In this document: positions 16,451 to 25,626 of the stretch, one piece after another
Layout of the letters: each line of letters begins with the position of its first letter
Numbering within the stretch: the first letter of the stretch is position 1
Assembly (NCBI GenBank): GCA_959019775.1
Contig: CAUEPS010000004.1
Coordinates: forward strand, 56,642-120,641
Direction of reading: 5' to 3'
Source of the DNA: an uncultured Collinsella sp.
Lineage (GTDB): Bacteria > Actinomycetota > Coriobacteriia > Coriobacteriales > Coriobacteriaceae
Length of the DNA stretch: 64,000 nt
Translations under genes and position numbers: made by a program
Notes under the pieces: model-generated
The model's input: the letters and a program-made list of their open reading frames with translations, nothing else
The model's database searches: none
Told to the model about the DNA's origin: nothing

Positions 16451-16485
16451 CTAAACAGAATAGTAAATGTTTAATAGCTAGTTTA
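16451..16485 (-). promoter_or_regulatory. Putative operator/promoter of the second lacI gene
   Basis: CTAAACAGAATAGTAAATGT followed by TTAATAGCTAGTTTAG contains CTAAAC/GTTTAG half-sites in opposite orientation and TAGTAAATGTTTA, a close relative of TACTAAATGTTTTA in front of the isomerase operon. Autoregulation by the LacI protein is inferred. Confidence 0.45.
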
Positions 16486-16550
16486 GCCTGTTGTCAAGCG
16501 AAGTGGCACGACTATTCCCCCAACGGGCGCATTTGTCCATCTTAACGTTA

Positions 16551-17969
16551 TTACGCAAGGTCTTCGCCATTGCTTGCTATTACGCGTCGGTACCATTCGA
16601 AGCTTTTCTTTTTACGTCTCTCAAACGAGCCCGCACCGCTATCGTCTCGATCGACATAGATAAACCCGTAGCGCTTACGCATCTGTCCTGTGGCGACCGA
16701 AACCAAATCGATCGGGCCCCAACAGGTATATCCCATGAGTTCCACCCCGTCGAGCTCGACGGTCTCCCTCATCGCCTCGATGTGGGCCCGCAGGTATTCA
16801 ACTCGATAGTCGTCTTCTATTTCACCCGAATCTTCCGGCACATCAGGAGCACCCAAACCGTTTTCGACGATGAACAGCGGCTTTTGATAGCGATCCCAGA
16901 TTTCATTCATGGTGACGCGCAGCCCTTTGGGGTCGATAAACCTCCCCCAAGGCTCCTGTTTTAGATACGGATTAGGCGCCGAGCGAAGAAGGTTCGAATC
17001 GAACTGACCTTCCGCATGCGCTTTTGCGACGCGCGTCGAGTAATACGAAAACGAGACGAAATCGACCAGGTTTGCAGCCAGTACTTCGCGGTCATCATCC
17101 CGATAGGGCACCTCAAAACCATGGCGGGCGTATTCCTTGAGAACATAGCTCGGGTACGCACCGCGCACCTGGACGTCGGTAAACATGTAATGGCTGCGAT
17201 TCTCAGCCTGCGCAGCCAGCACATCGTCCGGATCACATGTAGCCGGATAGAAGACACCTGCGTTGAGCATGCAACCGATCTTCGCCCCAGGGCACAGTTC
17301 ATGACACGCCCCGACCGCACGGGCGCTCGCAACCAATACATGGTGCACGGCCGTGTGAACCGTTGCATAGCGATTCTCCCCTTGCTCGAAGATGATCCCC
17401 GCCGCCATAAAGCACGCCTGCGTCATGATGTTGATCTCGTTAAAGGTCAGCCAATAATTGACCAATCCCCGATAGCGCTCGAACACGGTACGCGAATATC
17501 GCTCGAACAGGTCGACCAACCTGCGATCGCGCCATCCGCCATACGCATCGACGAGATGCATGGGGACATCATAGTGGTTGAGCGTCACCAAAGGCTCAAT
17601 GTCATGCGCGCGACACGTCCTAAAAACATCCTCGTAAAAGGCAAGGCCTTCTTCATTGGGCTCGGCTTCGTCTCCTTTGGGAAAAATGCGGCTCCAGGCG
17701 ATTGATAAGCGCAGGCATTTAAAACCCATCTGGGCAAACAGTTCAATATCCTGCTTGTACCTATGGTAAAAATCAATGCCCTTGCGAGCGGGATAGAAGC
17801 TGTCGGGTGCCAACGCACGCGGATCAAGGTCTCCCCGCATGACATCCATGCGTTGATCGCCAAACGGCAGCATGTCGGAATTGGCTAAACCGCGACCGCC
17901 TTCGTTCCATCCTCCCTCGCACTGGTTTGCAGCCAGAGCCCCGCCCCATAAAAAATCTTCTCTAAACAT
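16551..17969 (-). CDS. 6-phospho-beta-glucosidase, GH1 family
   Basis: A 472-residue GH1 enzyme. The acid/base glutamate is E178 in TFNEIN, the nucleophile glutamate lies in IVENGLG near 376, and the C-terminal VATGQMRKRYGFIYVD carries the basic KRYG segment associated with recognising a 6-phosphate. It would split PTS-imported phospho-beta-glucosides into glucose-6-phosphate and an aglycone or second sugar. It is the third gene of the antiterminator, EIIBC, GH1 unit and is translated from ATG 17969 with GAAAGGA upstream. It resembles the GH1 fragment at 1-1138 in sequence and probably differs in substrate. Confidence 0.93.
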   Translation of the reverse strand: MFREDFLWGGALAANQCEGGWNEGGRGLANSDMLPFGDQRMDVMRGDLDPRALAPDSFYPARKGIDFYHRYKQDIELFAQMGFKCLRLSIAWSRIFPKGDEAEPNEEGLAFYEDVFRTCRAHDIEPLVTLNHYDVPMHLVDAYGGWRDRRLVDLFERYSRTVFERYRGLVNYWLTFNEINIMTQACFMAAGIIFEQGENRYATVHTAVHHVLVASARAVGACHELCPGAKIGCMLNAGVFYPATCDPDDVLAAQAENRSHYMFTDVQVRGAYPSYVLKEYARHGFEVPYRDDDREVLAANLVDFVSFSYYSTRVAKAHAEGQFDSNLLRSAPNPYLKQEPWGRFIDPKGLRVTMNEIWDRYQKPLFIVENGLGAPDVPEDSGEIEDDYRVEYLRAHIEAMRETVELDGVELMGYTCWGPIDLVSVATGQMRKRYGFIYVDRDDSGAGSFERRKKKSFEWYRRVIASNGEDLA

Positions 17970-18115
17970 TATGGTGTCGTCCTTTCTATCAAATTCCCGG
18001 CCCACACTGTCGAACGCAACGGACTCGGCAAGTGCCGCGCAACAGCACAGTACCGTTGCGCGGCCAAGGGGTCGGACCGCGCAACGGCTGGGGAGCATAT
18101 TTGTGTAGTAGCCTC

Positions 18116-19564
18116 TTATGCCTCGACGGATTCAACGGCCTCAGAATCGCCGCTCTTGGACTTCAACGGCATCTTCTCCTGTCCTTCAAATCCAAAAATC
18201 ATCGCCAACGCAAACGTCACGGCACCGCCAGCAAGACACCCGATGGTGCCAGGGATGATATCCTGAGCAAACATGAGCACGTTCATCCATGGGAAACCAA
18301 CGCCAGTGAAGATATAGACGTTGGCATGAAGAAGGCTTACCAGCAGACCACCGACAGCACCACCAATCATGTTCCAGGCAAGAGCCTTCTTGTCGCGAAA
18401 CAGGATGCCGTAGATGATGGGCTCACTCACGCGACCGAAGGCATAGGTGATGAACAAGTTCCAGCCCGTGGCTCGACTCTCCTTGCCCTTAGCGCGCAGG
18501 CCATAGGCGAGCGCGATGGCAAGCGTGGTGTAGGCTACAACCGCGGTGCAGGGGTATAAGATGGCGTCGTAACCGTTCTGGAGCGCGGCGGGCAATATGG
18601 CGGTATAGATCGGCACGTGCATGCCGGTGGCGATGATCAGATTCCAGAATGCGCCGATAACCACGGTCGCAGCGGGACCGGCAACAGAGGCGAGCCAAAT
18701 GATGAAATCGGCCACAAGGCCCATGACAAATTGGACGGCAGGGCCGCAGAGGCACAGCGCGACCGGCAACATCACGAGCACCGTACCCACGGGTACGATC
18801 AGAATGCGCAACATATCAGGCGAGATCTTCTTAAAGAAGCGCTCAACATAGGACTGGGCCCAGGTGATCAAGATGACCGGAAGAACAGCCTGGGTGTAGT
18901 TGACGAGCTGCATGGGGATGCCGAAGACGCTGAAAGGCTTTCCGTCCTCAACAATAGCGAGCATGTCGGGATAAATCATCACAACAGCGATGAGCAGTGC
19001 CAGCACAGGACTCGTTTTGAACTTCTTAGCCGAGCTATAGGCGGCAAACACCGGGAAGTAGTAATACGCCGCATCGCCCACCAGGGAAAGGATCCGATAC
19101 AGGTCGCTCGTTTCGGACATAAAACCGGCGCCTTCGGGCCCAAACAGAATAACGAGCATCTTGAAGATACCGGCGACACAAAAGATCGGAAGGATCGGGG
19201 TGATAGCGCCGCTCACGGCATCGAGCAGCTGATTGAAGAGGTGCTTGGGCGCCAAGCGCTCCTTCCAGCTAAGCTGAGGGCCATCGAGTTCCTCGTCAAT
19301 CGATACCGTGACCTCGAATCCGCCCTGCTTACAAACCTCGTCGTAGACCTTGTCGACCGTGGGCCCGACCACCAGCTGCACCTGCCCTCCGGCGTGCACG
19401 ACGCTGATGATAGACGAGATGTCCTCAAGCTTCTCATCATTCGAGAGGCTTTCATCCTTGAGGTTGAAGCGCAGGCGCGTCATGCAATGCGTAACCGAAG
19501 CCACGTTTTCCGCCCCGCCCACAGTGGAGAGAATCTGCTCTGCCACCTTTTTGTAATTTGCCAT
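18116..19564 (-). CDS. PTS beta-glucoside-type EIIBC component (no IIA domain)
   Basis: A 482-residue membrane protein. The IIB domain covers about 1-90, with the phosphorylated cysteine C27 in HCMTRLRF; the IIC domain (about 110-460) has eight to ten hydrophobic segments and the SEPIIYGILF motif. BglF-type proteins often carry a C-terminal IIA domain of about 150 residues; it is absent here, so a glucose-type IIA encoded elsewhere must feed it. It lies between the antiterminator gene and the GH1 gene on one strand and so imports that enzyme's beta-glucoside. The second of two adjacent ATGs is chosen (six bases after AAGGAG). Confidence 0.9.
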   Translation of the reverse strand: MANYKKVAEQILSTVGGAENVASVTHCMTRLRFNLKDESLSNDEKLEDISSIISVVHAGGQVQLVVGPTVDKVYDEVCKQGGFEVTVSIDEELDGPQLSWKERLAPKHLFNQLLDAVSGAITPILPIFCVAGIFKMLVILFGPEGAGFMSETSDLYRILSLVGDAAYYYFPVFAAYSSAKKFKTSPVLALLIAVVMIYPDMLAIVEDGKPFSVFGIPMQLVNYTQAVLPVILITWAQSYVERFFKKISPDMLRILIVPVGTVLVMLPVALCLCGPAVQFVMGLVADFIIWLASVAGPAATVVIGAFWNLIIATGMHVPIYTAILPAALQNGYDAILYPCTAVVAYTTLAIALAYGLRAKGKESRATGWNLFITYAFGRVSEPIIYGILFRDKKALAWNMIGGAVGGLLVSLLHANVYIFTGVGFPWMNVLMFAQDIIPGTIGCLAGGAVTFALAMIFGFEGQEKMPLKSKSGDSEAVESVEA

Positions 19565-19634
19565 CATTGGCTCCTTTGCACAATCTTGGCTTACTGTTCG
19601 AATCGGCAAAGGTCATGCCCCGAATGGCTACGGG

Positions 19635-20474
19635 TTACAATCCTTTTTTGGAGATGATCCGGTTGAGATGGATCATCAGATAGAGTTCCTCCTCCTCGGA
19701 GAGCGTGGCGTCCCACGTTTCACGACAATAGGAACCGATATGCTTCACGCACTCTGCCAACTGCGGAAACTCCTCACGAAAGTTCTTGTACATCTGCATG
19801 TTGGCGCTGTTCAGCGACTCGCCGGCTTGAATGCGCTTGAACAGGTACCGCAGATGCGTGGCATAGCGAGTGAAATCGTAGGAATCGCGGTCAACGATGA
19901 TGCGAAAATCACTCTCGACGATCTCAGTGACATCTTCTAGCATATCGTCAAACTGCTTGGTGGGTTTGCTCGCGGTCTCGATGGCCTGAACAACCCGCGC
20001 ATTGACGAGATTCATCGCAATACTGGCAATCTCATCCTTGGGAAGCCGCTCTCCGAGCTCCTTCTCGAGTCGCATGACGATAAACTGGGCAGCCTTGTAT
20101 TCCTTCGGATACGTCTCCCGCACTTCATAGGCAAGAGGCATCGCGATGCGGACCCCCTTTTGGGCTCGCGCAACGGCAAACGACAGGTGATCAGCCATGA
20201 ACAGCGTCGCATTGGTCGAGAGGTCGTAGGGCAGTTCGTTGGCAACGATGTCCATAACTTTCGCCGCAAACATCACGATATCCGAGGGAAGATCCCTCAT
20301 GACATCTTGTCCTTTAGGATCAATGTCGTAAAACGTATGCTCGATTTTAGAAAGAGGGAGCTCTCGAGGAAAATCTCCGCCGAAACCGACGCCCCTGCCC
20401 ATGGCGATGACATCTCGCCCCTGTCCGTCACGGCAAAGAACCGCGTTGTTGTTAAGCTTTTTAATTGCAAGCAT
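19635..20474 (-). CDS. BglG/LicT-family transcription antiterminator with two PRD domains
   Basis: A 279-residue RNA-binding antiterminator: CAT domain at about 1-55 (MLAIKKLNNNAVLC), PRD1 about 65-170, PRD2 about 175-279. PRD1 keeps H96 (ADHLSFA) but has N155 in SIAMNLVNAR where family members normally have a histidine. Both PRD2 histidines remain (YATHLRYL and YLMIHLNRI). The protein should bind the RAT sites in its own leader (20538-20606), stop terminator folding and allow expression of itself, the EIIBC and the GH1 gene. GAAAGGAGG precedes ATG 20474. The lost histidine should alter phosphorylation control by the PTS. Confidence 0.92.
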   Translation of the reverse strand: MLAIKKLNNNAVLCRDGQGRDVIAMGRGVGFGGDFPRELPLSKIEHTFYDIDPKGQDVMRDLPSDIVMFAAKVMDIVANELPYDLSTNATLFMADHLSFAVARAQKGVRIAMPLAYEVRETYPKEYKAAQFIVMRLEKELGERLPKDEIASIAMNLVNARVVQAIETASKPTKQFDDMLEDVTEIVESDFRIIVDRDSYDFTRYATHLRYLFKRIQAGESLNSANMQMYKNFREEFPQLAECVKHIGSYCRETWDATLSEEEELYLMIHLNRIISKKGL

Positions 20475-20508
20475 GGTGAACCTCCTTTCAAGAACACTCA
20501 CAGAAAAA

Positions 20509-20546
20509 GGCATGATAGCCAATAGCAGTGCTATTGCGGTCATGCC
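20509..20546 (-). terminator. Leader terminator controlled by the antiterminator
   Basis: On the minus strand GGCATGACC and GGCTATCATGCC, with an inner AATAGC/GCTATT stem, form a long hairpin followed by TTTTTCTG, 35 bases before the antiterminator start. Its 5' arm overlaps the second RAT-like sequence, the arrangement needed for antitermination. Confidence 0.85.
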
Positions 20547-20606
20547 TTACGTAACAATCCGTGTTGTATTGCTCTTGGGCATGCCTCCACACAGGAGTAA
20601 CAATCC
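20538..20606 (-). promoter_or_regulatory. Two ribonucleic antiterminator (RAT) sites
   Basis: Reading the minus strand, GGATTGTTACTCCTGTGTGG (from 20606) continues AGGCATGCCC to 20577, the classic LicT/BglG RAT form with a TCC/GGA stem. A second GGATTGTTAC starts at 20560 and runs into GGCATGACC, the 5' arm of the terminator. Two sites in tandem suggest cooperative or staged antitermination. Confidence 0.8.
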
Positions 20607-20620
20607 AAGATGCAGAATGC

Positions 20621-20626
20621 ATTATA
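20621..20626 (-). promoter_or_regulatory. -10 box TATAAT of the antiterminator/PTS operon
   Basis: A perfect TATAAT on the minus strand (20626 to 20621) places the transcript start near 20614, about eight bases before the first RAT site. No good -35 box is seen. The short distance fits a leader that begins with the antiterminator RNA site. Confidence 0.55.
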
Positions 20627-20723
20627 GCGCTTTCCCCGCCCCGGGGACCATCGGGCTGGCGAACGGTAGATGTCGGCCCGCCAGCGGCCACATCGAGCAG
20701 ATGGGCGTGCTTCGATCCCGAGC

Positions 20724-21698
20724 CTAGCCTAGGATGCGGGCCATGCGCGCCTTGAACTCGGACAGAAAGCGCGGGGCGTCCACGGTGAGTGCCACAAGCG
20801 CGCTCTTGTCGGGGTCGGACAGGCGGTGCTCATCGCAAATGGTGCGACCGCGATACTCGCCCAGCAGATCAACACGCAGATTGCAGCCGAGTGCACCTAC
20901 GAGCGTGGGGTCGATCGCCACGGCAACGGCCAACGGATCGTGCAGCGCACAACCACCCAGGTAGGGTGCGTTCATCTCGTACGAGCCAATGTAGTGCTCG
21001 ACCATGCTAGCAAATGCGCAGCCCGCCATGGTGCCCGAGCCCGTCCAACCGGCAATGTCGCGGCGCGTGAGCACCACGCGATGCGTCACGTCCAGGCCCA
21101 CCATGGTGAGCTTGCGGCCCGAGCGCAGCACGGCATCGGCCGCCTCGGGATCGCTTGCCATGTTGGCCTCGGCACCCGCACTCACGTTACCGGGCACGGT
21201 CAGGGCACCGCCCATTACCACCACGCGGCCGATAGACATCACCGCCGCCGCATCGCGCTCCAGGGCAAGCGCCAGGTTGGAGAGCGGGCCGGTCGCTACG
21301 TAGACCAGATCGGGACCATAGGTGCGCGCGGCATCGATCAGATAATCGACCGCAGCGTTGCCATCAGCCGATGTCGCCCCCACCGGCTCGTAGGGCGACG
21401 CGGGCACGCTCGCGCCGCCGATGCCGTTCTTACCGTGAATGAGCGCGGTGGACGCCGGCGGCGTATAAGGCTCAGTCGCCTGCAGAGGACGGTCGGCACC
21501 CAGGTACACCGGCACCTCGGGACGGCCCAACAGGTCGAGCACCGCCAGGCAGTTATGCGCCGACTGGTCGACGCGCACGTTGCCAAAGCACGTGGTGATG
21601 CCGACGAGCTCCACCTCGGGGCTCGCGATGGCATAGGCAAGCGCCATCGCATCATCCACACCCATATCCAGATCAAGGATCAGCTTCTTGATTGCCAT
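20724..21698 (-). CDS. Nucleoside hydrolase (inosine/uridine-preferring family)
   Basis: A 324-residue N-ribohydrolase that splits ribonucleosides into base and ribose. The calcium-binding aspartate cluster appears as DLDMGVDDAMALAYA (residues 9-23), with ATGPLSNLA and MGGALTVPGNV in the middle and HDPLAVAVA toward the C-terminus, all family hallmarks. It begins four bases after the ribokinase stop, so both are one operon: the hydrolase frees ribose and ribokinase phosphorylates it for the pentose phosphate pathway. Base preference cannot be read reliably. It has no signal peptide, so it is cytoplasmic. Confidence 0.93.
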   Translation of the reverse strand: MAIKKLILDLDMGVDDAMALAYAIASPEVELVGITTCFGNVRVDQSAHNCLAVLDLLGRPEVPVYLGADRPLQATEPYTPPASTALIHGKNGIGGASVPASPYEPVGATSADGNAAVDYLIDAARTYGPDLVYVATGPLSNLALALERDAAAVMSIGRVVVMGGALTVPGNVSAGAEANMASDPEAADAVLRSGRKLTMVGLDVTHRVVLTRRDIAGWTGSGTMAGCAFASMVEHYIGSYEMNAPYLGGCALHDPLAVAVAIDPTLVGALGCNLRVDLLGEYRGRTICDEHRLSDPDKSALVALTVDAPRFLSEFKARMARILG

Positions 21699-21702
21699 TG
21701 TT

Positions 21703-22698
21703 CTACTCCGCTTCTCCGTCTTGTACCAAATCGTCTAAATCAAACACGCGATCAACTTCGGCGCGCGTGGGAATCGACTGCTGTGCGCCCAGGCGCGACA
21801 CCGTCACCGCCGAGGCGCGTGCACCCGCCGCCATGCACTCAAAGAGCGGCAGGCCCTCCAGACGAGCCGCGGCAAGCGCACCGATAAATGTATCGCCCGC
21901 GGCCGTCGTATCGACCAACGTGCTCGAGAGCGCCGGCATGCGCAGCGGCTCGCCGTCATCGCCGAGCGTAACCGACCCGGCGCCGCCCAACGTGATGACC
22001 GCAGCTCCGGCACCCTTGGCGAGCAGGGCATTGAGCGCCGCGACGCAGCTCGCATCATCCGCGGGCAAGATGCCCGTCAGCACCTGGCACTCAGTCTCGT
22101 TGGGACAGACCAGGTCGACCGCAGGCCAGGCCTCCGCAGGCAACTCGCAGGCAGGAGCTGGATTAAAGACCGTATAGAACCCCAGCTCGTGAGCGCAAAC
22201 GAGCGCCTCGGCCGTCGCTGCAAGGTCACATTCGCCCTGGGCGATAAAGACGCTTCCGACAGCCGGGGCAATATCGCTGGCGTCTCCGTCGAGCTCATCG
22301 GCTACCAGACGCCTCAGCGCGCGGGCAACATCCTCGCCCGCGAGCGCATGGTTGGCACCCGGCGACAGCACGATGCGGTTGTCACCCTCGCAGCGAATGA
22401 TGGTCGCCGTTCCCGTCTCCACGTCATCGCGACGCGCTACAAAGACACAGTCCACGCCGGCGTCTTGGAGCCCCGCCACGAGCGACGTGCCAAATGCGTC
22501 GCAGCCGACCGCGCCGATCATATGCGTGTGCGCGCCCATGCGCGCAGCAGCTACGGCCTGGTTGGCGCCTTTGCCGCCGGCGTTGGTGATAAACCCGCTG
22601 CCGCCAACGGTCTCGCCCGCACGCGGCATGCGCTCGCACGCCACCGAAAGGTCCATGTTCATGCTGCCGAACACCGCAACGATGCCGCTATCTGCCAT
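21703..22698 (-). CDS. rbsK: Ribokinase
   Basis: A 331-residue PfkB-family kinase. The N-terminal motif GSMNMDLSV and GGKGANQAVAAARMGA (about 40-56) bind ribose, and DTTAAGDTFIGALAA holds the catalytic aspartate and anion hole. It converts ribose to ribose-5-phosphate. The gene is first in an operon with the nucleoside hydrolase just downstream, so ribose probably comes from nucleosides; no ribose transporter is nearby. GAGGAGG precedes ATG 22698. The protein is slightly longer than most ribokinases (about 310). Confidence 0.92.
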   Translation of the reverse strand: MADSGIVAVFGSMNMDLSVACERMPRAGETVGGSGFITNAGGKGANQAVAAARMGAHTHMIGAVGCDAFGTSLVAGLQDAGVDCVFVARRDDVETGTATIIRCEGDNRIVLSPGANHALAGEDVARALRRLVADELDGDASDIAPAVGSVFIAQGECDLAATAEALVCAHELGFYTVFNPAPACELPAEAWPAVDLVCPNETECQVLTGILPADDASCVAALNALLAKGAGAAVITLGGAGSVTLGDDGEPLRMPALSSTLVDTTAAGDTFIGALAAARLEGLPLFECMAAGARASAVTVSRLGAQQSIPTRAEVDRVFDLDDLVQDGEAE

Positions 22699-22884
22699 GG
22701 AAACCTCCTCGTCCGCGGGCTCTGCACCCGCCGTTGGCCGTCAATCGTGCGCTCTCGCGCCTCTATAACTTTAGTTCACTTTGATGTGGACGCGCGCTTG
22801 AGGTTGCGCCAGCAGCAAGCATTCACAGGAGCGGGCAGCTACAATGAATACGTGCTGATTTTTCTCGTCATTGGATGATGTTTT

Positions 22885-25101
22885 ATGGAACAATTCCCGC
22901 AATCGAGCTCACGCGGCCCGCGCTGCGCGCCCGATAACCAGGCGCCGCACGAACGCCCGCGCACTGAACGCCGCGCAGGCGACCCGCGACGCACCCCGAG
23001 CCCCCATCGAGCACCCGCCAACAAAGCGGACCACGCCAGCGCCGCCGCCGCGGACCAGACGCCCACTCGTCCCAAATCTCGTTACATTCCCGCCCTCGAC
23101 GGCCTGCGCACGCTCGCCGTTGTCGCGGTGGTGCTCTATCACCTCAATCTTACGTGGGCTCAGGGCGGCCTGCTCGGCGTCACGATCTTCTTTGTGCTTT
23201 CGGGCTATCTAATCACGCGCCTGCTGCTCAACGAAGTCGCCAAGACCGGGCGCATCGACCTCAAGAGCTTCTGGATTCGCCGCATCCGCCGTCTGTTCCC
23301 CGCCGTAGTGACCGTCGTGGTGGTTACCTGCGCGCTGTGCACGATCTTTAACCACGTGATGCTCACCAAGATGCGTCTCGACATCCTGCCGTCGCTGCTG
23401 TTCTTCAACAACTGGTGGCAGATCGCGCAGGACGTCTCGTACTTCAACGCCTTGGGCGACCCCTCGCCGCTCACGCACTTTTGGTCGCTCGCCATCGAGG
23501 AGCAGTTCTACCTGGTTTGGCCGCCGCTGCTGCTTGCCATGGTATCCATGCACATGAGCAAGCCCAGCACGCGCCGCGTGGTTCTGGGCTTGGCTGCGGT
23601 TTCCGCCATCGCCATGATGGTGCTCTACAACCCTGCCGCCGACCCCAGCCGCGTGTACTACGGCACCGACACCCGCGTGTTCTCACTGCTGCTGGGCGCC
23701 TGGATGGCCTTTATCCCCGATCGCGACCTGGCGCCCGTGCGCCTCGCGCATCGTCTGGGGCTCGACCGCCTGGTTGGCGCCGCCAGGCACGGAAAGAATG
23801 CCGAGAACAAACAGGGTACGAAGGCCGACAACGCAGCCGAGACTGCCCCAGCCCAGCCGAGCGCGCTCGTACGCTTTTGGTCCTCACCCGCATCCATCGA
23901 TGTGTTGGGCGTCGTGGGCCTGGTTGGCCTTGCCGCCATGGTCGCGCTCACCAACGGCTACACGGCATTCCAGTATCGCGGAGGCACGCTGCTGTGCTCC
24001 ATCCTTACGCTCATGGTCATCGCAGCCTGCGTGCAGCCCCAGGGAATGGTGGCCCGCGCGCTATCCGCCGAGCCGCTCGTATGGGTTGGCAAGCGCTCCT
24101 ACAGCATCTACCTGTGGCACTATCCGCTGTTGCTGCTCATGAACCCGGTCGCCAACATCAACGATACGCCCTGGTGGCAGTACATTTTGCAGGTACTGCT
24201 GGTGGTCGCCGTGGCCGAGTGCTCCTACCGCTTTATCGAGACGCCGTTTAGGAAGGGCGTCTTCGGACGCACCGTCTCCGAGTTCCGCGATGGCACCACC
24301 ACGCCTGCCAACTGGGTACGCGCGCATATTCCCGTGTGCGCCACTTGCGGCATCGTGCTCGTCATCGCGCTGGGCGGCTTGATCTTTGTACCGGAAACCT
24401 CCGCGCTGAGCGGCGAGGGCGCCGAAGTCCTCAACAAGGAAGCTAAAAACGCTGCGCCCACGGACCAACAGGCAGCCGACGACACCGACAAGGACAACGA
24501 TGGCTTCCCCGATGGATCCTACGACCTGCTGATGATCGGTGACTCCGTGTCGCTACGTGCCGTGGACGCCTTTGATGGCGTGTTCCCGCACAGCCATATC
24601 GATGCCGAAAAGGGCCGCCAATTCGATGCGGGCCGTGCGACATTTGAGGGCTATATCCAGCAGAACCTTGCCGGCAAAATCGTTGTCTTTGCCCTGGGCA
24701 CCAACGGCTTGGTGACCGACGATCAAATCGATGCCATCATGGCCGATGCGGGAGACAAGCGCATTGTCGTGTTTGTGAACACGCGCAGCCCGCAGCCGTG
24801 GGTTGGCTCGACCAACCAGGCCATCGCCAACGCCGCCACGCGCTACAAGAACGTGCGCGTTATCGACTGGTACGGATACAGCGCCAACCGAAATGACCTG
24901 TTCGATGGCGACGGCACGCACCTGTCGACCGCCGGCGTGACCGAATATCTCAACCTGATCCACGACGCGGTCAAGAAGGACCTGCCCGTGCACCCCGAGG
25001 ATCACGTCAACGATCCTCAGCCGGCGGCCGTCAAGTCTGCCACCGACGCACTCGTCAACGCCCTCGCCTTCAAGCCGCACAAGCTCGGCGGCGACAAGTA
25101 A
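22885..25101 (+). CDS. OatA-like acyltransferase: membrane acyltransferase-3 domain fused to SGNH domain
   Basis: A 738-residue membrane protein. After a disordered, arginine/proline-rich cytoplasmic tail of about 65 residues comes the acyltransferase-3 domain (YIPALDGLRTLAVVAVVLYH, with the catalytic histidine in LYH), ten to eleven transmembrane segments to about residue 500, then an extracellular SGNH domain from about 545 with the serine in MIGDSVS and the His/Asp pair in DGTHLST. This is the layout of peptidoglycan O-acetyltransferase OatA, which adds acetyl to muramic acid and gives lysozyme resistance. The target could also be another cell-surface glycan. It is a single-gene unit followed by a strong hairpin. 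Confidence 0.9.
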   Translation: MEQFPQSSSRGPRCAPDNQAPHERPRTERRAGDPRRTPSPHRAPANKADHASAAAADQTPTRPKSRYIPALDGLRTLAVVAVVLYHLNLTWAQGGLLGVTIFFVLSGYLITRLLLNEVAKTGRIDLKSFWIRRIRRLFPAVVTVVVVTCALCTIFNHVMLTKMRLDILPSLLFFNNWWQIAQDVSYFNALGDPSPLTHFWSLAIEEQFYLVWPPLLLAMVSMHMSKPSTRRVVLGLAAVSAIAMMVLYNPAADPSRVYYGTDTRVFSLLLGAWMAFIPDRDLAPVRLAHRLGLDRLVGAARHGKNAENKQGTKADNAAETAPAQPSALVRFWSSPASIDVLGVVGLVGLAAMVALTNGYTAFQYRGGTLLCSILTLMVIAACVQPQGMVARALSAEPLVWVGKRSYSIYLWHYPLLLLMNPVANINDTPWWQYILQVLLVVAVAECSYRFIETPFRKGVFGRTVSEFRDGTTTPANWVRAHIPVCATCGIVLVIALGGLIFVPETSALSGEGAEVLNKEAKNAAPTDQQAADDTDKDNDGFPDGSYDLLMIGDSVSLRAVDAFDGVFPHSHIDAEKGRQFDAGRATFEGYIQQNLAGKIVVFALGTNGLVTDDQIDAIMADAGDKRIVVFVNTRSPQPWVGSTNQAIANAATRYKNVRVIDWYGYSANRNDLFDGDGTHLSTAGVTEYLNLIHDAVKKDLPVHPEDHVNDPQPAAVKSATDALVNALAFKPHKLGGDK

Positions 25102-25124
25102 CACGCAGCCAAATCTGCTTACAC

Positions 25125-25162
25125 CCGCAGGGGGCGTCGGCCACGGCCGACGCCCCCTGCGG
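25125..25162. terminator. Strong hairpin after the acyltransferase gene
   Basis: Perfect 18-bp arms, CCGCAGGGGGCGTCGGCC (25125-25142) and its complement (25145-25162), with a two-base AC centre. There is no T-run, so it may be a structural terminator or repeat. Just after it begin GGGAC-type dispersed repeats (25165-25205). Confidence 0.7.
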
Positions 25163-25321
25163 CAGTTAGGGACGCTCCTTATGTGCCGGCACTTAGGGAC
25201 ACTCCTGACACAGCCGAGGAACGCCCTCCTTGTAACCGAATTCTGGACGCCTCGCCGCCCCGAGCGTTGTTTCCAAGCCCCAAAATCGCTCTTTTCGAGC
25301 CGGCTCCAAGAGGTCGTGGGC

Positions 25322-25537
25322 AAAAAGGGCAAATATGAGTACTGTTACCATTTTAGTAGCAGGCAAAACCACCTAAAATGACGACCGAGCGACCCCTACA
25401 ACCCCCGAAAGCAGCCAATCTGACTGGTTTATGGCGTATTGAAGCCAATTTTAATGAACATATTATATGTTATGTTCATTATCTTTTTGAATGTAAATGC
25501 TATTCGCTTAGCAGCAGTACTCATATTTGGCATTTTT
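25322..25537. mobile_element. AT-rich 215-bp element with terminal inverted repeats (MITE-like)
   Basis: CAAATATGAGTACTG (25330-25344) and its exact complement (25515-25529) bound an AT-rich stretch; with runs of A and T outside, the match extends to about 23 imperfect bases. No protein is encoded inside. This fills most of the gene-free gap 25102-25626; the rest holds the terminator at 25125 and an IR, CAGGCCGC / GCGGCCTG, near 25582-25612. A small transposable element is one reading; no target duplication is clear. Confidence 0.45.
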
Positions 25538-25626
25538 TGCCCACTGCCATATAACTAACCCCCTATAGCAAGCAAAAAACAGGCCGCCGCCCATCGCTGC
25601 GGCCTGCTCGGAAACCAAAAGGGATG

